Below, piece after piece: positions 24,639-33,491 of a DNA stretch of 64,000 nt (its first letter is position 1; each line of letters opens with the position of its first letter). The notes beneath the pieces were generated by a model that searched no databases, was not told the origin of the DNA, and was given only the letters and a program-made list of their open reading frames with translations. A program made the translations under genes and the position numbers. The stretch is from Copromyces sp. CBS 386.78 (Eukaryota; Ascomycota; Sordariomycetes; Sordariales; Sordariaceae): the NCBI GenBank assembly GCA_030685235.1, contig MU839201.1, positions 1 through 64,000 of the forward strand, read 5' to 3'.

Positions 24639-24840
24639 TCAGAAAAAAAAAATTAAAAAAAAATTAAAATAAAATTAAAAATAAAAATTAAAAATAAATT
24701 TAAAATAAAAATAAAAATAAAAATAAAAATAAAAATAAAAATAAAAATAAAAATAAAAATAACAATAAAAATAACGTAGAGATAAAATAACTCGGAGGAA
24801 TACGTTAGAAATAAAATAATTTAAATAACTTGGAAAAAAA
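24639..24840. repeat. A-rich tract with (AAAAAT)n
   Basis: A run of A and T with long stretches of AAAAAT tandem (about 24690-24765). It may be an expanded poly-A tail or a simple microsatellite. No coding or structural feature. Confidence 0.9.
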
Positions 24841-24904
24841 AATTATATCTAAAAGACCTTAAGGGTACTGAAATTTAAATATATAATAACTTATAGGATA
24901 AAAA

Positions 24905-25265
24905 GTAATTATTTACTATAGAATCTAATTTAGTATTTATATTAGAGTATTAAAATATTATTATTTATTATAGAATTCAGCTTAGCATTTATAGTAGACC
25001 GTTAAAATCTTAATATTTACAGTAAGTAGAATCCAGCTTATTATTTACAGTAGACCGTTAAAATTTTAACGTTTATAGTAGGTAGAATCCAGCTTATCAT
25101 TTATAGTAGACCGTCAAAATTTTAACGTTTATAGTAGGTAGAATCCAGCTTATTATTTACAGTAGACCGTCAACATTTTAATATTTATAGTAGGTAGAAT
25201 CCAGCTTATTATTTATAGTAGACCGTTAAAATTTTAACGTTTACAGTAGGTAAAATTTAACTCTA
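24905..25265. repeat. 56-bp minisatellite, about six units
   Basis: Tandem units with a period of 56 bp; the marker TAGACCG begins at 24995, 25051, 25107, 25163 and 25219, and a more decayed unit precedes them (about 24943). Each unit holds a palindromic core GTTAAAATTTTAAC and the string TAGAATCCAGCTTA. Divergence among units is mostly C/T, as expected if RIP touched the array. Confidence 0.93.
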
Positions 25266-25332
25266 GACCTATAACAGCTGCGCTTCAGTAAATTCTTCCC
25301 GCCTCGCGCCGGAAGACGATGTTTAAATATAG

Positions 25333-25539
25333 TAATACCGTTGATAGGGTATTTGAAAGGATGTAACAATATTGTCTTGATTGAAAGGTATAATGGTTGA
25401 TGTTCCGGGAAGAAAGGTCTAGCTTCCAGCCAGCCATCTGCACGCGGAAAGTATGCTGTGCAGCGAGCCAGAGCACGGTCCACTCTGTGGCCCGTGCTCT
25501 GGCGACTGGGCATGGCACCAGAGCCTCCATGGCAGCCCA
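25333..25539 (+). repeat. 5' LTR of element LTR-X
   Basis: 207-bp direct repeat of 33492-33698. Starts TAATACCGTT (probably TGATACC before RIP) and ends GGCAGCCCA. Contains a 31-bp palindrome at 25470-25500 (arms AGAGCACGG and CCCGTGCTCT). The nine bases after the LTR (TGGGCTGTC at 25547-25555) are complementary to its 3' end GGCAGCCCA, with one mismatch. GC-rich and little mutated compared with the right copy. Confidence 0.85.
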
Positions 25540-25561
25540 GCTAATCTGGGCTGTCACAGCT

Positions 25562-25569
25562 AATCTAAG
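25562..25569. repeat. Target site duplication AATCTAAG (left, MULE)
   Basis: Exact match to 29992-29999. Confidence 0.85.
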
Positions 25570-25632
25570 GGCATTTGATGGGGCGGCACCAGCCTTTGGA
25601 TAGAGCGGCCCCGATCCTTATTTGGGCCCCAA
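25570..25632 (+). repeat. Left TIR of the MULE
   Basis: Inverted copy of 29930-29991 with three or four substitutions in about 63 bp. Confidence 0.9.
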
Positions 25633-26095
25633 TATTATAGGTCTTGGCGTGAAACTTTATAGTAATTTATTCTTTATATAGTAATTTCCAAAGTGTTATA
25701 CATATATTCAAACCTCCTGCGTACGGACTGTAAATACTAGCTAAAATATTACCAAATGTGCCCCTTTTTTGAAAAAATATTGCTCTATTATATTATTATT
25801 AGAAATAATCCTAAAATTACTTCCAATCGCCTCCAACCGTCTTTATAATTTTAAATTCCTATTTTGATTATTATTAGCCTCCGACGGGGGGTGCTATAGG
25901 GACGCTTATGGTATAGCGGTATATAAGGACGCTTATATATTTCTATTAGTATTGTAGATTGTAGAGACCCCTGTTCCAATTCTATTTGTGACTATTTGTG
26001 ATTATTTTTCTCTATTTCTATTTATTCCTATCTTTATATTACCCTCCTTTTACCCTCCTATTACCTCTTTATTTCCTTAATACTTAAAATTTAGT

Positions 26096-26290
26096 TCGGT
26101 TAGCTATTGGCGCGGGGGGGGTCCTGGTTGGGGGAGGAGATGTAGGTACGCTATAAGATATATTATTTTTCGGGTCGTTGTAAACGGGTATTCTGCTACT
26201 ACGGCGGGGTATTTATGAGGTAATTCGACTAGGGTACGTAGAATAAGCCGTGTTAAATTCCTTTTTTTTTGGTGTTTTAGTCTTTTTATA
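26096..26290. repeat. Block shared with the 668-bp MULE-like element
   Basis: Same orientation as 23765-23960: GCGCGGGGGGGGTCCT, then TAGGTACGC, TACTACGGC, TAAGCCGT(A/G)TTAAATTCC in the same order and spacing. This copy keeps more G and C. It lies between the TIR and the transposase relic. Confidence 0.8.
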
Positions 26291-26499
26291 TATATATATA
26301 TATATTGTGAGGCTTGGTATGGTATTTTAATATTAGCTCTGAGTAAGCCTGTTTATACGGCTATTATATATAACCTTAGGAGTTGGTAAGATTAATTTAG
26401 AATTAATTGTTCTAGTTCGTTTAGTAGTTGCTCTCTTAATTTTGCGTATAATTGCCTATTTAATAGGTAAGTTCGTCTCTGGTATAATTATTTTAATAT

Positions 26500-29000
26500 A
26501 ATTTAATACTTACTCTTGCTTTTATATTGGTTCTAGTACTATTTCTGGCTTTGGGGAGGAATAAAATTCTTATTCTTTATTAGAGAGATATTTATATTAT
26601 AGGGAAGGTATTGGCTTTAGAGGGGGGGTAGGCTTTAGAGAGAGTATGAAATATAAATCTAATTTTAAATTAAAGCTAATAGGCGTTAGAAAGAGTTTCC
26701 CTTCTATAGAAGCGTAGTTAATATATTTCTTTAGAATAGGCTTTGAATCTAGGGATAGATATAGTGTAGGCGGGAGTTGTAGAGATAGTATATTTATCTT
26801 TGATTTTATATTTATCCCCAAATTTAATTTTAAGTCGAATAATAATTGTATTTCTAATTTAAGAGACGAGATTACTAGTATAGCTATTTAAATAAGGTCG
26901 AATATATTTTTTATATCGTTATTAAATTCCTCAATATTATTATTAAATATAATTATATAGATATAATTAAGCGTTTCTTTATTACTTTTAAATATCGCTT
27001 CCGAAGTATTATTATAATTTAAAATATTAGAATTAACCGGCTATTATACGCGTTTACGCTTTATAGCCTTAACAGAATTAAAAACGAATTTATTAATATT
27101 ATTTATTTTATTATAAAATTTATACCGTTATATATTTAATTATAGTCGAAGGAAGTTATTATAATTATTCTATTAAATAGGTTTAACCTTTTTACTATTT
27201 CTTTTATTAGAGGTACCCTTCTTTAATATTAGTATAATTACTTGCTTTTTAAACGTTTTAGGGGTTTTAGGAGGTTTTATAGGTAGAACGTACTTATTAG
27301 GAATAGTTTTAGTAAAGTTCTTTGCACTTTTCTTTTTAATAATATAGGGATTTTTAAATCGAAGGTAGAAATTGTTAAAGTTAAGTAGTACCTTGAAATG
27401 TTAGCGAGGGTGGACGTGTAAAAGTTTTCATACTTTGTTCGAAATTAGTTATTGGAATATAGTATAATAATAGGGTAGTTTAAATTGTATAGGAATATTA
27501 TATTTTTTATTATAAGGAGGAATGGGAGGGTTTAATTATTATACTATTAGTTAGTATTGTTTTGTTTGTCGATATTCGCGGTTGATTATTTCTAATATAG
27601 TATATATAATTTGTAACGGTAATTTCTTTAGATAAGGCTAGGTAATAAATTTATATCGGTTACGGGTTTAATTCGAAGTTAATTTTTAGACGAAGGTTAA
27701 CTTCTATTTATTAATTATTTCGAGGATGGTTTTAACTAGTTTATAGATATTGTTATTGCTGTTTAGAAAATAATTTTTAATGTTAAGGTTGTTGGATTCG
27801 GTTGGAGAGGTAATTTTAATATTAAAGTTTTTGTATTTTTTAATATAGTAGTATGCTTATTAATTTTTGATAGGGAGTTAGTTCTTTTAAATATAACGAA
27901 GAAATAACTTTTAGACTTTAAATTACCTCTTTATATCTTCCTAAGTAGTAAAGAATTTACTCTTTATTTTATTGTATATTATAAGTTTAAATTGCTTTAT
28001 AACGCTATGAGGATTATTGGTAATTGTAGTATTAGTAGTAGTAGTAGTAGTAGTAATTCTAGTACCTATAGAAATATAGAAATTATAGTCCTAATTATTA
28101 AAGGGGATAGGAGTTACTTATTTATTAATATTTTCTTCGTTATTAAAATTATTACTAATATTTTCTTCGTCGTCTTTATTATTATTTTTACCCTTATCGT
28201 TAGCCGCCTTTACCCTCTTATTTTTCTTCTATTTAAATTTAGTGTTATAGAGAACGTTCTTAATAATATAAAATAAATAGAATTATTATTAGGTATTAGG
28301 GAAAGAATTTACTAGAAATTGTTTTATTTCTTTATTTTTATTAATAATAATAACAGTTAGTTTAGGTATATTATATTATTATTATATTTATTTAATAGTA
28401 TTAATAAGAAAGTCGAAGCTTACTTACGTTTCGTTATTAATAATATTAAAGACGTAATTAAAAATAGTACTAATATTAGTAATATTAGAAATTTAATAAA
28501 AAGGATAATTAAAACGGTTAGTATTATAAGTATTATTAACAATTATAATTTTATAGAACCGTTTAATTATATTAATATATTATAGGAAGGTAAAAATAAT
28601 ATTAAAAAGTTTGGTTTTATTATTTGGATTTATTTTTTTAATATAATCGATTTTATTATTATTAAATACCTTTAGAAGTATATTAGTAAGGGTATAACTA
28701 TTAAGGTTATATCGACGAAGGGTAGCGCGTACGTTATAAATATTTCGTTTTATATATACCGATTCTATATATTCGTTTCGTATAATAGAAGTAATTTTAC
28801 GAGCCTATATAGCGCTTAATTTTAATATATTCTTAATAGTTTTAAAGATTTCCATTATTATTTTATAATATTAAGGGTAGGTAGAAGGGTGGGACGATTG
28901 AAGGTAATTATATTTTTAATACTTAGGGTTATTATAGAGGTAGAAATATTAGAGTCCGTTTTCTTTTTTAACGAGAGTTTTCTATTTGTAATTATATTTC
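26500..29000 (-). pseudogene. MULE transposase relic
   Basis: Read on the minus strand. The N-terminal part (about 28660-28840) gives EIFKTIKNILKLS, QARKITSIIRNEY, VYIKRNIYNVRATLRRY: the pre-catalytic region of fungal Hop/MULE transposases, in which a 'TPRQI...R..DIYN...R' pattern precedes the DDE domain. Next (about 28480-28570) comes RFYKIIIVNNTYNTNRFNYP, matching the first catalytic motif 'LLLDCTYNTNRFNMP' with its Asp changed to Asn. Downstream parts of the DDE domain (26500-28400) are too decayed to place the second Asp and the Glu. Stops are TAA/TAG. Function when alive: cut-and-paste transposition with 8-9-bp target duplication, consistent with the flanks. Confidence 0.75.
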
Positions 29001-29352
29001 TATAATACTATTTTTCGAACCGTCGCCTTTAATTTGCTCGGTTGATTAAGGCAGTTATAAATAAAGTAATACTATATATATTCGCTAGCTAGAACTTTAG
29101 GCTTTGTACTACAGCTATTCCAACGGTTGATTATAAAACTATAGTATTTTGCCTAATTATTAACCCCCTTATAAAATTCTTAAATTATAGCAGTAGGGAA
29201 TATAGTATTAGGAGGTAGATTAATAATTAAGTCTCTATAATCTATAATTATACTTTCTTCGTTTAATTTTAGTTCGGACTTTCGGTTAGGATTAGGTTAC
29301 GTAGAAAGAAAAGAGTTTAGAGATTTAAAGGAATCGCTATCGCTATTATTAT

Positions 29353-29388
29353 CGTATTCGTATTCGTATTCGTATTCGTATTCGTATT
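29353..29388. repeat. (CGTATT)6 microsatellite
   Basis: Six perfect hexamers inside the MULE, near its right end. Confidence 0.95.
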
Positions 29389-29929
29389 AATAAGGGAGTT
29401 ATATATCATTACCGTTAATGAATATATTAAGATCGTTATTAGAAAGACTATTTATAAAGCCTTCCTATACTTCTTGCGCAAAAAGGTCGGTATTACTATC
29501 CGAATCGCTATTTTCGATATAAGTAAGGTCGATAGGTGTATTTAGCGTATTTAGCGCCTAGGGCGGTATTTTAAAATTCGTATATACGATGCGCGCAATA
29601 TTATATAGAGCTTTAAAAAGTTAATAGATCGATTTAATAACATTTGCGATTAATATTTACGTACGTACGAATAATTCTGGCCGGTTTTAGTGTTTATAGC
29701 TAATTGGGTTGTAATAAAGGATTTGAAAGAAGGTTAGGTTAATAGAAAAGGTACTGTATATTCGAAATGGCCAAGTTTAAAGATAGGGGTTGTACGTAGG
29801 CTAGTAAATGGGGGATCTACTGGTTGGCTAGGCTTGGTACTATCTTTTACGAAAGGTTCGTGTATTATGACGGTCCTATTGAAATAAATCGCTCGAAAAT
29901 TATATATATACGTATAACCTTAACCCGAT

Positions 29930-29991
29930 TGGAGCCCAAATAAGGATTGGGGCCGTTCTATCCAAAGGCTGGTGCCGCCCCATCAAATGCC
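29930..29991 (-). repeat. Right TIR of the MULE
   Basis: Inverted copy of 25570-25632. Confidence 0.9.
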
Positions 29992-29999
29992 AATCTAAG
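29992..29999. repeat. Target site duplication AATCTAAG (right, MULE)
   Basis: Exact match to 25562-25569. Confidence 0.85.
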
Positions 30000-30013
30000 C
30001 TATAATACAGGGT

Positions 30014-30238
30014 ATGGCCAACGATACTAGGAATCTAGGGATTCCGGTATCAAATGCCGGCTTACAAGAAGAACAGCCATTGTCCTCAATGGTCCTAGAC
30101 GACCAAGTCTCCTCCGAGATCTTCCAGGTCTCCTCCGACAATGAACAAGTCTTCTCCGAGATCTTCCAGGTCTCCTCCGACAACAACCAGGTTTCCTCCG
30201 AAGTATCTGTCCGTTCGGGGCGCTTCGGGATATTATAG
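30014..30238 (+). CDS. Intact N-terminus of the LTR-X protein, with heptad repeats
   Basis: A 74-codon open frame that starts MANDTRNLGIPVSNAG, 44 bp downstream of the 5' LTR once the MULE is removed. Codons about 30-65 form five tandem heptads of the type QVSS(E/D)xx (QVSSEIF, QVSSDNE, QVFSEIF, QVSSDNN, QVSSEVS), encoded by a 42-bp DNA tandem at 30104-30193; this could be a short coiled coil or linker. The first stop is a TAG at 30236-30238; the same frame then continues with TAA/TAG/TGA interruptions to 31346. I do not recognise the protein. Position suggests a Gag-like product. The opposite strand is also open here (29995-30312, SEETWKI-type repeats), a by-product of the tandem repeat. Confidence 0.5.
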   Translation: MANDTRNLGIPVSNAGLQEEQPLSSMVLDDQVSSEIFQVSSDNEQVFSEIFQVSSDNNQVSSEVSVRSGRFGIL

Positions 30239-31346
30239 AATTCGTTAAAAGAAATCGTCGATGTCCAGTAAGGTCTGAAAAGCCAGCTAGTAACTAGGAA
30301 AGGCCATTCCATACCAAGGAAGCGAAGGCATAGTACCTAGAAAGGCTAATCCGTATTAAGAGACGAAGGTAAGCAGGCTATTTAATTTTAACTAAAAGAG
30401 AGGTATTCGAAAGAGAGAGGTACTTAAAAAGTGCTAAATCCGCTGAGAAAGGTGATTCTATAGATAAATAGAAAAAACGAGAAAAGGGGGCAAAATAGGG
30501 AGCTATAAAGAGCTTTGATTTCCGGGGAGAGCCGACGAATTATTAAAAAAAGGAAAAGAGAAATAACGGGACTAAGCGGAAACTTAGGAAGCATTACTAC
30601 GAATTTAATAATACTAGTACTTAGTATTGTTATTAAGAGAATCGCTAAAGTATTAGAAAGCCGAAGAGATCCGTTAAATTACTAAGAAAAGAAAGGCAAA
30701 AGTAACGGGGATAAGCGGACAAAACTAAAAGTATAAAATATTAGCGATATAAATATTTTAGTATTATTATTAAGAGAACCGCTTAGTTTACGGCAATAGC
30801 TATGGCTACCCGCATACGAAGAAAGGGAGTAATAACCTCGTTGCTTAGTAATAAAAGGGAAATTAACTAAGGAAGCTATTACTAACCTTTAATTATGTAA
30901 GACCGCTAGGAAGTAAAGCAGTAATTATTATATAGATAAATTTAATACTAGTAGTAATACTATACTATTATTATAATAATTATAGAAAGTAGGGCGGGGC
31001 TCAAAAATTTATTAAATAAAGGAAGTTTGAAGTATTTAGAAGCTTCTTATTCATAGTATAGTAGAAGCGCTAAATTCGCCGTAAAGGGAGGGATTGTTAT
31101 CGGGTACCCAAATTCGCCGCGCACCGGGAGTGGTATTAAGAGCTTTCAAGGTTACTTAAATTCGCCTTGAGAGAAGAGCAGTCGCGTACCTAAGTTCAGC
31201 AGCTAATAGAGCTGATAAATAATAAATGGTTACCTAAATTCGCTGTTCGAAAAGGAAAATTACTATTGGTTACCCAAATTCGCCGATAACAGGGAAAAAG
31301 AAAATAGTCGAGATTACTTAAATTCGTCTCGATAATAAAGCGGTCG
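30239..31346 (+). pseudogene. Continuation of the LTR-X frame up to the small LTR element
   Basis: From 30239 the frame of the preceding ORF runs without an obvious frameshift to 31346. It is broken by TAA/TAG at Gln-like positions and one TGA that could be a former Trp. Visible blocks are LKEIVDV, LKSQLVTRKGHSIPRKRRH, LRDEGKQAI, LKERYSKERGT and INRKNEKRGQNREL. The product would be strongly basic (Arg/Lys/Gln-rich), fitting a nucleic-acid-binding protein, but no zinc knuckle or known domain is seen. The last 240 bases overlap hairpins 1-6 of the array, where the conserved loop is read as TQIR in some units and YLSS or YPNS in others. It resumes after the small LTR element at 32624 and stays readable to about 33050, then with slips to about 33480. 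Confidence 0.4.
31343..31346. repeat. Target site duplication GTCG (left, small LTR element)
   Basis: GTCG here and ATCG at 32620-32623, the latter differing by one G-to-A change. Removing the element restores a hairpin of the CGGTCGC type with its loop at 32626. Confidence 0.65.
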
Positions 31347-31488
31347 TGGAAGGTGCTATGGTGCACTGTGCTGCGGGGTATTTAAGGTCGTTTCTTCTGG
31401 TTGTTAGTCTTGGTCTTCTTTCTTCTGAATCAACCACCCTCTCCGTTCCTTTTACCGAACCTCATTGGCATTCAACGAACGAGTTGCA
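31347..31488 (+). repeat. 5' LTR of the small LTR element
   Basis: 142-bp direct repeat of 32478-32619. Followed by TTGGCGATCTTCACC, the position of a primer binding site, which I cannot match to a tRNA. Confidence 0.9.
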
Positions 31489-31527
31489 TTGGCGATCTTC
31501 ACCTGGGAGGAGGAGGAGGAGGTGTAG

Positions 31528-31755
31528 TGGTCCGTTGGCATCAATTTCGGAATTCTATCAATCTTTTTCATTCCATCGCCCGCCTTTCTCTCGACGGCGA
31601 AATGCCTCCTATCGTCGAAATCCATCAACGTTATCTACCTCGATACTAAAAAGAGAAATATTCCCATCCTGGGCGTATTTGGTTCAACCATCAAAACAAA
31701 AGTTTGTATGGGGAAATTATCCCTATCAGCCAACACATTGCAAATTGTAAAATAG
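31528..31755 (+). CDS. Open frame in the small LTR element, possibly a captured exon
   Basis: A 75-codon stretch without an ATG, open between TAG at 31525 and TAG at 31753. It reads WSVGINFGILSIFF, then AKCLLSSKSINVIYLDTKKR and NIPILGVFGSTIKTKVCMGK. The mix of hydrophobic and charged segments with Cys residues looks protein-like, and base usage is not RIP-biased. Overlapping frames on the same strand (31346-31750, 31401-31649) run partly through the LTR and are less convincing. No family recognised. It could be part of a host gene fragment taken up by the element or of a decayed gag. Confidence 0.3.
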   Translation, partial: WSVGINFGILSIFFIPSPAFLSTAKCLLSSKSINVIYLDTKKRNIPILGVFGSTIKTKVCMGKLSLSANTLQIVK

Positions 31756-32017
31756 ATCCGGCGTCGGACCTCCTTTACCCCCTATAACCCCCCTACACTA
31801 AGCTCTTGGCCGTACCTCCCCTGTACACGGCGTACATGTGCTTACATGAGGTCTTATCAACTTCCTAATCCGGTATAGTAATAATTTATTCTGTTGGTTT
31901 CTATCTTCACAGGTTGGACTATGAAGATAGAGCGTTTTATTAGTTAACAGGGTACAACGCGTCAGTCGCGTACTGCAAATAGCGCTTTGTACCCTCCTCT
32001 ACCCCTATCAAAAACAG

Positions 32018-32251
32018 ATGGAAAAGTTGTTGGTTGAACCAAACGCGCCCCCTACCTCTCCAAAGAAACCACTACCATCGCCATCGGAAAAAGCATCATT
32101 TCCAAACCAAATCCATCTATCATCAAAAGCCGCCGCTATACCATCTTCCCAAAAAACCAAGAAGAACGAAAACCGATCGATCAAGTCGAAACCTGCGAAG
32201 TATACCTCGAAAACACATAGTGGGACGACGGAAGTTGCTAGAAGAGCCTGA
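32018..32251 (+). CDS. Pro/Ser/Lys-rich open frame in the small LTR element
   Basis: 77 codons from an ATG, starting MEKLLVEPNAPPTSPKKPLP. Rich in Pro, Ser and Lys, low complexity and basic, with no domain. A plausible 3' splice site (TTCACAG, 31907-31913) lies upstream, so it may be part of a spliced fragment. A second frame on the same strand (32034-32261) is equally open. Coding status uncertain. Confidence 0.3.
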   Translation: MEKLLVEPNAPPTSPKKPLPSPSEKASFPNQIHLSSKAAAIPSSQKTKKNENRSIKSKPAKYTSKTHSGTTEVARRA

Positions 32252-32477
32252 GCGGCGCTAGGAGGACCAATGGGCTAGACTTTTGTAAACCATTGTATAG
32301 GGTTGGGGTGGGCTGCTTTATTGAGGTTGTCTACGGTGATTCTATTGTTATTGTTGTTGTTATTATTTAGAAGATTCGGACGATGATATTGGGGGGTAGA
32401 TGATAATAATAATACTTTGGGATTGGGAGATATTTGGTGGCCGTTCGGTGCCGGCCTTGGGATAGGGGGGAATATTG

Positions 32478-32619
32478 TGGAAGGTGCAATGGTGCACTGT
32501 GCTGCGGGGTATTTAAGGTCGTTTCTTCTGGTTGTTAGTCTTGGTCTTCTTTCTTCTGAATCAACCACCCTCTCCGTTCCTTTTACCGAACCTCATTGGC
32601 ACTCAACGAACGAGTTGCA
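32478..32619 (+). repeat. 3' LTR of the small LTR element
   Basis: 142-bp direct repeat of 31347-31488, ending GAGTTGCA, followed by the duplicated target ATCG. Confidence 0.9.
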
Positions 32620-32623
32620 ATCG

Positions 32624-33491
32624 CATACCTAAATTCGGCGGCCGAAGAAGTAATAAGAATTGGAATTGGCGAATACTTAAATTTATCGCCAATAGGAGAA
32701 ACTAATAGTATTATTAAGAGCTCTTAAAGTTACTTAAATTTCCTTTAAAAGAAGAGTAGTCGTATACCTAAGTTCGGTAGCCGAAGAGATAATGAGGGAG
32801 AATATAAGAGTAATTAGTAATCCTAATTATCGTAATCGAATACTTAAATTCGTTGAAGTCGTTTAATTAGGATTAAGGCTAGTAAATACCTAAATTCGTC
32901 GCTAATAGGAGAAACTATTATGAGAGCTTTCGAAATTACCTAAATTCACTTCGAGAGAAGAGCGGTCGCGTACCTAAGTTCGGCGGCCGAAGAAATAGAG
33001 GTAATAATGAAAGTCGCTATTAGTTACCTAAGTTCGCCAACAACGGGGAAATAGTAAAAGCTTCGTAGGAAATAGTTACCCAAATTCGCCGTCGTACAAA
33101 TAAAGCTATCGTAAAGGATATGGTAATAAGAATTGTTGAAAGTACTTAAATTCGTCTCGAAAATAGGCGGTCGCGTACCCAAATTCGGCGGCCGAGGAGG
33201 TAATAATCCTAATTATCGCGGTCGAATACCTAAGTTCGTCGAAGTCGCTAAATTTAGATTGAGGCTAGCGAGTACCTAAGTTCGTCGCTAGCCGGTAGAG
33301 AAATTAATAGTATTATTGACCTAATATTAAAGGCCTTAGACGTAATCCTAGCGAAAGGGACGTTATTATAGGATACCCCGCGACGAAGGTTAGTTTATCG
33401 AGAAGCTATCGCGCACGCGACGTCGCTAGCGATTGGCGATAATAGTATAGTTTAGTTCGAAGTCGAAGTAATTTTAGTTATAGCTACTATT
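32624..33491 (+). pseudogene. LTR-X frame resumed after the small LTR element
   Basis: If the small element and one target copy are removed, the upstream frame continues as AVAYLNSAAEEVIRIG, then GEYLNLSPIGE, ASKYLNSSLIGE, MRAFEIT, FERRAVAYLSSAAEEIEV and ISYLSSPTTGK. The loop 12-mer of the hairpins is read in three codon registers along this frame: YLSS, TQ(I/V)R, and (I/V)PKF (e.g. at 32764, 33175, 33226). From about 33050 stops and probable slips increase. The last 200 bases before the 3' LTR (33296-33491) hold no further hairpin of the series. Function unknown. Confidence 0.35.

Larger units (their letters stand above)
24148..24640. other. GC-richer unique-looking segment, not RIP-mutated, no gene recognised
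   Basis: About 490 bases with normal base composition between the MULE-like element and an A-rich tract. It contains two copies of GGTCAGAATTTT-type sequence (24304-24315, 24350-24361), the GC palindromes listed separately, and short open frames on both strands that overlap one another and show no protein signature. It could be the end of an element or a remnant of euchromatic sequence. Confidence 0.5.
25570..29991 (-). mobile_element. Mutator-like (MULE) DNA transposon, 4.4 kb
   Basis: Inverted repeats of about 63 bp at both ends (25570-25632 and 29930-29991), starting GGCATTTGATGGGGCGGCAC, with an 8-bp duplication AATCTAAG. The minus strand encodes a MULE transposase relic. Inside are a (TA)n run near 26290, an (AGT)n run near 28040 and a (CGTATT)6 microsatellite at 29353-29388. 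The TIRs are GC-rich and nearly identical while the interior is strongly RIP-mutated. It lies 30 bp inside the 5' LTR of LTR-X. The segment 26096-26290 is shared with the 668-bp element at 23472-24139. Confidence 0.88.
31347..32619 (+). mobile_element. Small LTR element (TRIM-like), 1.27 kb, little RIP
   Basis: Two 142-bp LTRs (31347-31488 and 32478-32619) begin TGGAAGGTGC and end GAGTTGCA, i.e. TG..CA, and differ at about two positions. A purine-rich stretch (GGATAGGGGGGAATATTG, 32460-32477) directly precedes the right LTR and fits a polypurine tract, giving plus orientation. The 989-bp interior has no RT, integrase or recognised gag. Base composition is normal, so this insertion is younger than the RIP episode or escaped it. 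It interrupts a hairpin of the array. Interior open frames are described separately. Confidence 0.85.
31101..33295. repeat. Array of about 20 hairpins with a conserved loop and variable complementary stems
   Basis: A 12-mer TACYYAARTTCG recurs at 31105, 31153, 31187, 31231, 31271, 31315 and, after the inserted LTR element, at 32626, 32674, 32731, 32765, 32841, 32887, 32937, 32971, 33025, 33077, 33143, 33176, 33227 and 33273. In the clear units it is the loop of a stem: one unpaired base plus the 12-mer, 13 nt in all. The stems differ in sequence yet pair: CTTTCAAGG with CCTTGAGAG (31143-31173), TCGAGA with TCTCGA (31308-31332), ATTGGCGA with TCGCCAAT (32665-32693), CTTTCGAA with TTCGAGAG (32927-32957), CGGTCGC with GCGGCCG (32963-32989 and 33168-33194), GGCTAGCGA with TCGCTAGCC (33263-33293). 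Weaker units look like RIP-damaged versions. Spacing is irregular (34 to 76 bp). The units also form higher-order repeats, with the CTTTCGAA-type hairpin regularly followed by the CGGTCGC-type. Confidence 0.9.

Noticed and set aside
25241..25603. Open frames of 68-90 codons on both strands
   Set aside because: They cover the 5' LTR of LTR-X and its palindrome; LTR sequence repeated at 33492-33698 is not coding there.
27992..28276. 94-codon frame with a Ser run
   Set aside because: Antisense to the MULE transposase; the Ser run is an (AGT)n microsatellite.
31346..31750. 134-codon frame across the small LTR element
   Set aside because: It begins inside the LTR, and the same start recurs in the second LTR (32417-32632), so the N-terminal half is LTR read-through.
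32275..32568. 97-codon minus-strand frame with an Asn run
   Set aside because: Runs antisense into the 3' LTR; the Asn run comes from a TTG/TTA triplet tract.
31101..33295. CRISPR-like array (regularly recurring 12-mer)
   Set aside because: The repeat is short, spacing varies from 34 to 76 bp, neighbouring sequence is complementary around the repeat and the genome is fungal.
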